Positions 56,087 to 64,000 of a DNA stretch of 64,000 nucleotides are shown in pieces; within the stretch, counting starts at the first letter, position 1; every line of letters starts with the position of its first letter. Made by a program: the position numbers and the translations under genes. Under the pieces are notes generated by a model. That model worked only from the letters and a program-made list of their open reading frames with translations. It was not told the DNA's origin and made no database searches. This stretch comes from Sophora flavescens (lineage: Eukaryota; Streptophyta; Magnoliopsida; Fabales; Fabaceae), in assembly GCA_030762895.1 (NCBI GenBank), contig CM061062.1:3991501-4055500 (forward strand). The letters run 5' to 3'.

Positions 56087-56638
56087 CTTCTTCGCCTCAT
56101 AGTTTCGAGATGGAAATGTGTTGCCTTCTGGAAGCATGTCTTTCAACAACTCAAGCAATTCGGTAAAGCTTTTATCGCTCCACCCATTTCTCGCCTTCAC
56201 ATTGAACTATCTTAACACCGCTGACAACCGTGTGAAATTAGTGCACCCCGGATACAAAGCCACTTCCGCATCACTGTACAAAGTATCATACACATGTGCG
56301 CGCCGAAAAGACTCTTGCCCAACATCACGGATCATGTCCTCTAGTCCATCGTCCATTTCCATGTCATAAACTTCCTCTCTATCCGACACCCTCGGCCTGT
56401 CTAACGATTCACCATGACATATCCATGTTGTATAACTCTTGCAAATCCCCTCACAAATAAGATGATCACATATCTCCTCAGCTTCTAGTCGTCTCTCATT
56501 CAAACAGTTAACACAAGGACAATAAAACCTTCCGTTACCACTATCAGGAGCATTTGTTTTTGCAAATTATAGAAAATCTTCCACTCCATTCTCATACTCA
56601 TCACTTGTCCGTCTAGCATTCATCCAACCGCGATCCAT
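56087..56638 (-). pseudogene. CACTA-2 TNP2 N-terminal fragment
   Basis: ATG at 56638 on the minus strand opens MDRGWMNARRTSDEYENGVE, the start of the transposase-associated domain. It continues through GNGRFYCPC and NERRLEAEEICDHLICEGIC, then an acidic linker. An in-frame stop near 56568 and a shift near 56515 break it, and another shift lies near 56205. After 56087 the catalytic domain is missing. Leader sequence upstream (56700-57067) matches that of CACTA-1. Confidence 0.85.
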
Positions 56639-57067
56639 GACTAAACCAATAACTTCGTACTTAGTCCAACATATTCATCAACCACTTCTTATGACAGGAT
56701 ATGACCCTATCCCATTCGAGAAGAAACTTTTTCAACATTCGGTTAACAGTTAGTCCTTAACTCTCATGCTCATACTCGACAAAATTTTGGCAGCATTTCC
56801 CTTCGGTCTCCGACGTACACTACTTGAACGCGATGACATCCACCACGATAAAGTATGCACCCGAAGAACGAAAGGAAATGTATCAATCTGAACTTTCATC
56901 AAGTATATAACATTAGAATCAATGAATAACTATTTTAACTGAATTAAGAAAAAGTTTTTTCCCAAACTGTCCAACTTTGGACAATTCAAGATCCAACACA
57001 ATGAGCGGTACATTAAGCACATACACGTGTGCTCATTAGTATTGCATCTCAAACGGGAAACTAAGGC

Positions 57068-59040
57068 TTTACTAATTATTGTGGGCATATTCTCGAATCA
57101 AATAAATTTTCAAGAAAATACATTAAAACTCCAATGAAAGCTTTTCAGCCAAAACGTACCTTCTGAGAGACAACCCGAGTTGTTATTGTGCAAAGACAGC
57201 AGAGAAGTGAACAAAGTAGAGGCAGTAGCACTATGCAACGGAGTCAAAGACACTTGTACACCTGCCAACTAAAAACTCTTCCTTGAGTTAATCATTCTAG
57301 AATTGAGAGAATTCTGTAAATAGTCATTGTAGGATATGTATGAAGAACTTCGTCAGTAATTCAGTATATAGGTCAATGGCCAAAAAGATCTAACTACTAG
57401 AAATTTTATTTAGACGAGCATTAGACATTTTTTACACTTGACAAGAAGATGCATGCTGATTATCTGATTTTCATGTTATAAAGTGAAATCCGTGCTTCTT
57501 GTCACTTAACACTAGAACCAATACCTGTCTCTTAGGCTAATGGTCAAATAACCAATGGCCAAAATCTGTTTCTATTCTTCATTGTACAAATAATAAATGT
57601 ACTGCCATAAAAATATATATAATTCATTCTTTCATCACGACACATGTTGTAAGCACAAAAATGGAGAAATTCTACAAGGAAGCATAAAGGGTAAAAGCAT
57701 TTGGAGAAGAACATGAACAAACTCATATCTTTGAGTAGTATCTAGAAAGCAACTCTACCTGATTCAACCTCAAGTGCCAAAGGTGCAATTTTGCATGGTA
57801 ACAATCATATATTCATAAGCATAAGAACGTGGTGAACATTCACAATAAAATCAAAGACATCAAAATTATATAAAAGATGTTTTTCAAAGTTACACCAATC
57901 TTGAACATATCAAACGTATAATAGAAGCTTGAATATAAAAGCTTGAATGTAAATAATTTTTTTTTTTGATAAATCAAAAGTGTATTAATTGAAGTATTAG
58001 AAATACTCAACCCATTTACATCCCAATTTGGATACAGCACCAACATATACATCAAGTATACCCAAAAGGAAGTAAGAGCTAAGCAGGAACATGATTTCCT
58101 GTTTGTCTAAACTGCACCTAAACTTTATAAAGTATAAAAACATTAGCTTGACATGTACATTACTAGCGCCAATCAGATCAAACACCCAAAGATCCCAAAA
58201 AACCACTAAAATATTCAAGTATTAGTTGTACATGTTGTCAAGTGGTGTGAAAGAACACCGGTCATAAACTTCAAGTTGTCAAGTGGATACCAACTATTGG
58301 TTTGCAGTTATAAGAAGTAATCAGTCATACTCTAAGCCCATTATATGAATTATTTAAACTAATTATAATTATTTAAAATAGACACAAATTTAATTAACTG
58401 TAACTATATTTTATTAGAGTTAAATGGTATGATACAATCTGATACACAAACTATGGTTCCTGAAAACATTTACATAACAAATATACTTTGTATCCCTTGT
58501 AAACCAAAAATATACTTTCCACTAGCAAGTAATCCCAATGACACAAATGATAATTAAATTCCCTGCCCAAACCACAGCAAACCATGAACACTGCCACTCA
58601 AGTATCAAGAGCATTCATGCAACATTTGTAATGACCACCATAGTAATAGATATCACCTTCAGGCCTTGTAACAGAAGAACAAAAAGTCCTCTTAGCTGAT
58701 AGTACAAGTAATTCCAAAGAATAAGATCAGGGTACCCAAAACCCAAAAGTCCATTTACCGCCACTAAGCCAAAAGCCTACCAAATGATTTCCTAATTTTC
58801 TTCCATGGAAAAGATAAAAATACCAGTCTACATGTATATGCATCATCTTTACTAAAATGAAGTCATATGCTTAAGTTCAGTTAAATCACATGCAAGCAAG
58901 TCAAACTAAACAATCTCAGGGAACACACGCACATAATCACTTACCCACATAGCATACAGTTCCATTTTGAAAAAAAATAGAAAATGCAGTTTGGCATCAG
59001 GACTAAAATTCCATCTAAAGGAAGTTAGTAAAGCATTGAC
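57068..59040 (-). other. CACTA-2 interior, mostly non-coding
   Basis: No transposase. A T-tract with GATAAATCAAAAGTGTATTA (57958-57987) looks like the tail of a retroposon on the minus strand. The rest could be intron sequence of the captured gene. Confidence 0.4.
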
Positions 59041-59173
59041 CTTTGCTCAATAATGTCTCCACTATCTCCAAACTCCCAATACTTGCTGCAGAATGTAGCG
59101 GTGCCCACCCTTCTTCATCTGCACTATTTATCACACTAGCTGAAGCATCAGCAGATAACGGTATCTTCACCAC
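59041..59173 (-). pseudogene. Captured ankyrin-repeat exon (gankyrin/PSMD10-like)
   Basis: On the minus strand an AG acceptor, a 133-base open exon and a GT donor. It encodes a full ankyrin repeat: SVINSADEEGWAPLHSAAS then IGSLEIVETLLSKG. The D-E-x-G-W-x-P-L-H-x-A pattern is the ankyrin consensus and the wording is like plant 26S proteasome non-ATPase subunit 10 (gankyrin). The transposon holds only this one clear exon, so it is a captured gene piece, not a working gene. A second likely exon is 5' of it (59495-59690). Confidence 0.75.
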
Positions 59174-59445
59174 CTGACAAATACACATTCACAAGTACCA
59201 AACAATTAATTTCTAGTTTCAAGCTGATATTCACTAGAAACCCTAAATTTTAAATTGTAGTTGGGAACAAAATGAAATGTAAAAAGAACATGTTTTTACG
59301 GCAATTGAAGGGGAACTAAGAAGACCCTTTTGAATACGGTTCAAAAGGGGTTTATTTGGAGAATCTTTTTGAAGATAATGGAAATGGAGGATTGAAAAGG
59401 GAAAAAGGACCTGGGAGTGACCGGAAGAAGCGGCGACGTGAAGAA

Positions 59446-59488
<43 letters not shown>

Positions 59489-59494
59489 GCATAC

Positions 59495-59690
59495 CTGAGG
59501 GAGGAGGGGGGACGAGCAAAAATGGCGCTCTTCAAACTAGGGTAGCTCGCGGATGGCCGTTCTCAGTGGTTCTTAGTGGTTCTCTTCCGAAGCAGAAAAT
59601 GAAGGCTCGCAGTGGTCTTCTTCTTTGTCTACGATTAGGGATTTGCAGAGAGTTAGGGGGAAAGGGAAATCGTTATAGCTGAAAGAGGTG
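59495..59690 (-). pseudogene. Possible captured 5' exon
   Basis: Upstream of the ankyrin exon on the minus strand, pyrimidine-rich sequence of 5'-UTR type ends at a CAG|GTATGC donor (59494). The exon could hold the captured gene's leader and first codons. The reading frame is not fixed. The neighbouring (GA)n tract (59455-59487) lies in the intron. Confidence 0.35.
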
Positions 59691-59824
59691 GTTCTCTTTG
59701 CAATGTGACTTAGAGTGAGAGCAGTGAGAGAGATGGAGAAGCAGTGACAAAGGAATGAAAAACAAATGGAATGGAAGACGGCGCGAAGAGTAGGAGGGAA
59801 TGAAAATAGAAAATTAGGTTATTA

Positions 59825-60185
59825 CACATCGGTTTTAAAAAACCGATGTGGTTAGGATATTTCACATCGGTTTCCTTATAACCGATGTAGAAACTTACAA
59901 TTTATTTTAAAATTTCATTTTTTTTAATTTACTACATCAGTTATTTGAAAATCGATGTGTAATCTTATGGCTCATTAAAAAAAATTATAATTTGTTTCCA
60001 TTTTCCACATCGGTTATGAATAACCGATGTGGAATCTTATGTCTAATTAATTTTATTTTTTTTGGTTCCATTTTTCCACATCGGTTTATCTATAACTGAT
60101 GTTAAAATATTTCAGTTTAATTTCAAAAATGCCACCGCCTCATATTTCACATTGGTTTTGTTAAAACCGATGTTAAAAAACTGAT
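59825..60185. repeat. Subterminal repeats of CACTA-2, right
   Basis: About ten ACATCGGTTTT-like copies and complements. Confidence 0.88.
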
Positions 60186-60950
60186 GTTAAATGTATATTT
60201 TGCACTAATGACATCGGTTCCGGGAACCAAAGAGTCAAGTCAAGTGATTCTGGGAATCACCGTGTCGTGTTCATGGAGTTTTATTGCATATAATATGCAT
60301 GATTGACATGATTAAAAGCTTGAGATGTGAATGTTTTGGCTGTTGAGTTATCTTTTTAATTATATGTGATTTGGAACAAATTTTGCTTATTTTAAAGGGA
60401 TTATTATGTATATAATTTTTGTGGGTACCATGATTGATTTTCCGGTAACCGCACCGACTGAGAACAATACTATTTTGCGAACCTTTTTATTAAATTGTTT
60501 TTATTCACTGGGAATATAAATCTCATTAAAAGTGTTGTTTTCAGAGCACGAGGACGTCGTCAGTGAGATTGAGGAGAATTGAAGACTTGGTACTAGAGTT
60601 TAGCTATTTATTATATTTGGTTAGTATTATGTTCAATAAGGAACCGTTTGTGGCTGAAACTAAATTATTTTATTTTATGGTTTGGTTATTATTAGTAGAA
60701 GCCCAGGTTTTGAGACAATTAAAATTATTTATATAAGGATTATCTTACCAATATTTATTTTTAAATTATTGAGATATTTTCAAACATATATAATTCGTGA
60801 AAATTTTATTGGAGTTTTTATGCCTTATTAAATGTTTTAAAGGAATTTATTACTTTTTTTTGTGGAGTCAATAATGTAACGAAGGACGTTACACGTCACG
60901 AGCTCTAACCACGAATCCTCATGCAAACACATCTCTTCAGTAATGTTATT

Positions 60951-61310
60951 TGTACACCTGAAATCCAGACACCCGATTAATGGGGTACGAAATCTTGATT
61001 AATGCAGTTTAGTGAATGATTAACGACGAATTGTGAACCATTGTACCCATTAACCAAGTCCAACACATCATTCCATGATTGTGAGCAGTGTTAATCATCA
61101 ATGCATCTAGCATTGGTGCATGTTATTTTATTTTTTTGCATCTTCAAACTTGGTTTACAGTATTCACAATCGTGGTTAATTATGTATTGAACTTGGTTAA
61201 TGGGTACAAGGGTTCACAATTCGTCTTCAATCATCCACTGAATTGCATTAACCAAGATTTTATACATCATTAACCAAGTATCACCCTGATGTCTAGACTC
61301 CAGGTGTACA
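60951..61310. mobile_element. MITE with inverted ends of about 110 bp
   Basis: Starts TGTACACCTG and ends CAGGTGTACA. The arms share GACGAATTGTGAACC and TGTACCCATTAACC in inverted order. No coding capacity and no clear target duplication. Confidence 0.75.
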
Positions 61311-61756
61311 AAACTATAAAAAAAAATGGAAAAATGAAAGGAATTATGCAACTCCATTGCAAAAATTGAATTCATTGTTAGCTTGTTTGGTCATTTGATT
61401 TTTCTCTAGCATTTCGGCAGTTACATAGTCATATCTTCCTGGCAACATATCTACAATCATACTTCTTTACAGTGGACGTTATATTAAATATTAAAGTGGA
61501 AGGAACAAATGATATGTGAATGATGAGTAACAATCACACACACACATAAGTAAAAATATACATAGATAGTCTAGCGTAAACGATACAAAAAATAAAAGTA
61601 TGCTTGTCAGGAGAAGCCCAAAAGTAGGTAAGTAGTCATACATAAATGATACAAAATGCATGAAAAAACAAAGACTTAAATCATAACAAAGAACCAATTG
61701 CCTAAACAGCCAAAACATGATTTGAAGTTTGCCTTTCTGCTCCGATAAACAACCTC
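61311..61756. other. Non-coding, possible 3' UTR of the exon at 61757
   Basis: Minus-strand sequence after the stop at 61757 is T-rich (TTTTTTCATGCATTTTGTATC), as in plant 3' UTRs. A (CA)n tract lies at 61538-61548. Confidence 0.4.
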
Positions 61757-61846
61757 TCATAATTTCTTTAGCTTCTGCCCCCGCAACCCATTCCAGAAAG
61801 CAGCTGCATTTACTACCTTTTTCCCTGGAAGCTGAACTTCCAATAC
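61757..61846 (-). pseudogene. Orphan terminal exon, 29 codons
   Basis: On the minus strand an acceptor CTGTCAG (61847-61853) leads into an open frame of balanced composition (VLEVQLPGKKVVNAAAFWNG, then LRGQKLKKL) and a TGA. I do not recognise the protein and no upstream exon is seen within the next 250 bases. It could be the last exon of a fragmented or captured host gene. A chance ORF cannot be excluded. Confidence 0.35.
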
Positions 61847-62099
61847 CTGACAGTGTTACAACATTCCTAAATTTAGAAAGGCATATTGAAATGCAAAGGA
61901 TGAGTGCTAGTAACACACTCATATTAGACCATGTGTAGCACTTTAAAGTATGATTTAGAGAGAGAGATGTGGCTCCATAAGAGAGAATATGTTGAAAAGT
62001 ATGAAAGAATGTGTTGTTAACATTCCTCTTAGCAAAGAATACTGGTAAGATAAACCTATGCTAAATTAGTGTAATTTTATTGGATGGCCCTTCCTGACC

Positions 62100-64000
62100 C
62101 AATCTACACTCTCTTCTTTGGGAGGAGTTAAGCTATGTGTGGTTTTTGTGCTCCTTGTTGGTGTATAAGAGCTGATTTTAATGCTGCGAGGTATCCTGAC
62201 GAGAAATTGGTTGGTGGAAGGATTACCCCCAAGCATGAGAGGATTTGATGTTCATTCAGGATTGTGGTTTGATGCTTTCGGAGATAGGAAGGGTTTAAGT
62301 TCACGAGAAAATTAAATTATCTTAAAAGATTGAGGGATTGGAAGCAGAATGTATTTGGAAAAACGAAATTCTTAGGCTAAACTATACTTTTGATCCCTTA
62401 TCTTTATTTTAAGTTTTGATTTAGTCCTTTTTTAAATTTTTGTCTCGATTTGATACTTTAAGTTTTAAAATAGTTGTAAGTTGGTCCTTTCCTTCAACAT
62501 TGTTATAACAGTGTTGGATCTCTGCCATTATATAACTCACCAGAATCTGGGTATACGACCAGAGATTGGGCATATCCCTCAGAAATCGTTTCTCTCTATC
62601 ATTTCTCTCTCTCTCTCTCTCTTCTTCCTTCCCTTCCTCCTTCCTCCTCCAAAACACTTACCCCCAAATTAATTTTGAATCAGGTAAAGAGCTAAAAGTC
62701 CAGGTACAAATGTTTTCCCTCTCTACTAATGCTACAACCCAGATTTGAAGCCAATAGAATTAGGGTTTGATGAAAGCAGAGGGTGTTGGAGAGAAAAAGG
62801 GATTCATCGCTTTTCTTATCAACTTGATGGAATTGGGTATGGTTGGTGCAGCGAGAGTATCAAAGGTGGCTTCTTAGTTCTGTGTGGAGCAGGCTTGAGG
62901 ATGATGGCGAAACAAAAAGATAAAGAAAACGAAGAATATGACTTGTAATACAAGTTCATCTGCTGCTGAATCTTAACAAACAGCCATATACAACTTTAAT
63001 TTTCGTCATCAGATAGTTTCGAAATTAATTTGGGGGTTAGGGTTTTGGAAGGAGGAAGGAAAGGAAACAGAGAGAGAAAGAGAAAAGGCGAGAGAAACAA
63101 TTTCCGGTGGGTATACCCTGATTTAGGTGAGTTAACGACGGAAATCTAACACTGTATAGAAAAGACCAAATTGAAACCTAAAATAAAGATAAAAGACCAA
63201 AAGTATAATTTAGCCAAATTCTTAAAGAAATTGAGGTCCTAGGTAAGTTGGATATGGATGGTCTTCTCACTACCGAACAACATAATAGAAGGGTTTCTTT
63301 ACTAAATGAGTTTGAGGAAGCTTTGTTGAAAGAGAAAACTAGTTAGAGGTAGAAGGCTAAGCTGCAATGTTGGGGAATGTATATTCTAAGCTTTTTCATA
63401 AGGTGGCTACGACGAGCACGAGAAAAAGTATGGTTAGAAAGTTGGAAATAGCACATTGGACAGCTTGTTAGAGGTAGTGAAGCTATTGATGAGGAAATTA
63501 CACGGTTCTATAAGGATTTGTATACTGAGGAGATTTTGTCTAGACCCTTCTTTGAGAATTTAGATTGGTGTACCATTACCCAGGAAAAGGCATTGTTCCT
63601 AGAGAGACCCTTTGAAGAAGAGGAAATAAAGAGGGATATTAGGAGTATCAATAAAGAAAAGGCTCTAGGACCTGATGGTTTTAGTTTTAGTTTTAGTTTT
63701 TTCAAGTCTGTTCAGAGATTATTAAACGTGATCTCTCGAAGGAGTTTGATGAATTCCATAGAAATGGAAAGAGTGGGTCGGTATTAACTCCACATAATCT
63801 CTCTGGTTCCTAAGAAAGATAAATCTGTTGAGAGTTAACAATATAGACCTATCAGTCTTGTCACCAGTTTACGCAAAATCATTACAAAAGATCTTTCTAT
63901 CCGTTTGAATGAGGTGTTGGGGGACATTTTCTTAGAATGAGTGCGTTTGTTGTAGGTTGACCGATCTTGGATGCTGCTTTGGTGGTCAATAGAGTGGTTG
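62100..64000 (+). pseudogene. LINE (L1-type) pol, decayed, runs off the window
   Basis: Two parts surround a MITE. Before it, frames give RDWKQNVFGK; after it, DMDGLLTTEQHNRRVSLLNE and LLKEKTS, the linker between endonuclease and RT in plant L1 elements. The RT begins near 63590: PFEEEEIKRDI, then KALGPDGF (63660-63683) and, in other frames, QYRPISLV. Stops and shifts are frequent (63346, 63785, 63837, 63937). The start near 62100 is uncertain and the catalytic FADD box would lie beyond the window. Confidence 0.8.
62375..63215. mobile_element. Mutator-type MITE inside the LINE, 841 bp
   Basis: Inverted ends GGCTAAACTATACTTTTG and the complement of GGCTAAATTATACTTTTG, extended through TATCTTTATTTTA. 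An exact 9-bp duplication AAATTCTTA (62366-62374, 63216-63224). It splits the LINE frame. A (CT)n tract lies inside (62605-62624). No transposase. Confidence 0.9.

Larger units (their letters stand above)
55268..60210 (-). mobile_element. CACTA element 2, deletion derivative
   Basis: Starts CACTAGTGCA and ends TGCACTAATG, flanked by ACA (55265-55267, 60211-60213). Subterminal regions carry ACATCGGTTTT / AAAACCGATGT palindromes. Its coding strand is minus. It keeps only the N-terminal part of a TNP2 transposase and has picked up an ankyrin-repeat exon (59041-59173). At 4.9 kb it lacks the catalytic domain and must be non-autonomous. Confidence 0.93.
53766..60893 (+). mobile_element. Gypsy-type solo LTR split by CACTA-2
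   Basis: Starts TGTAACATCCC and ends GGACGTTACA, flanked by the 5-bp duplication CGTCA (53761-53765, 60894-60898). Without the CACTA element and its extra target copy the LTR is 2182 bp. A CTATAAATAG box lies near 54334. No internal region or second LTR is present, so it formed by LTR-LTR recombination. It includes tandem units of about 57 bp (54690-54965, TTATATGATGTTAT, GTGACATGCTCT). Confidence 0.9.

Noticed and set aside
59356..59682. Plus-strand ORF with an RERERERE run
   Set aside because: Created by the (GA)n microsatellite in CACTA-2; no homology.

Overview
The window is nuclear DNA of a flowering plant, most likely a eudicot. Split genes with GT-AG introns, nested LTR retrotransposons, CACTA and Mutator-type elements, tRNA-derived SINEs and an integrated plant pararetrovirus all point that way. 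The Sirevirus (SIRE1-like) element and the soymovirus-like viral order would fit a legume, but the sequence does not prove it. Only one ordinary host gene is clearly present: a heavy-metal-associated isoprenylated protein (HIPP) on the minus strand in three exons (30680-33367). Almost everything else is mobile or viral DNA in layers.

Layout. 1-1413: 3' end of a Ty1/copia element (RT/RNase H, then an LTR). 1434-1840: fold-back Mutator-type MITE with a 9-bp target duplication. About 2926-10610: one full unit of a decayed caulimovirid (soymovirus-like) genome, minus strand, cut open between two small ORFs. It keeps a movement protein, coat protein, broken protease-RT-RNase H, transactivator/viroplasmin, promoter and tRNA-Met primer site. 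10793-28593: a Mutator-like element that carried an ORF, split by a 16.7-kb CACTA element (11351-28041), itself invaded by a gag-protease-only Ty3/gypsy element (12069-18878). All three have matching target duplications (TAGATTTA, AGA, GTAAG).

28600-36900 is host DNA with the HIPP gene, SINEs and MITEs. 36907-52392 is a Sirevirus (Ty1/copia) with 1.6-kb LTRs, TSD ATGAT, a duplicated gag segment, a broken pol and an env-like extra ORF. Its RT/RNase H region is replaced by a rearranged minus-strand Ty3/gypsy piece with a 3.5-kb LTR (42673-47450). 53766-60893 is a gypsy-type solo LTR (TSD CGTCA) split by a second CACTA element (55268-60210, TSD ACA). That element keeps only the N-terminal part of its transposase and carries an ankyrin-repeat exon resembling a host gankyrin/PSMD10 gene. 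62100-64000 is a decayed LINE with an 841-bp Mutator-type MITE inside (9-bp TSD).

The mobile genes are pseudogenes in nearly every case, with frameshifts and in-frame stops. The insertion order can be read from the nesting: MULE before CACTA-1 before gypsy, solo LTR before CACTA-2, Sirevirus before the gypsy piece, LINE before its MITE. Coordinates of direct repeats and target duplications were read by eye from the sequence; family names rest on recognised motifs, not on a database search.
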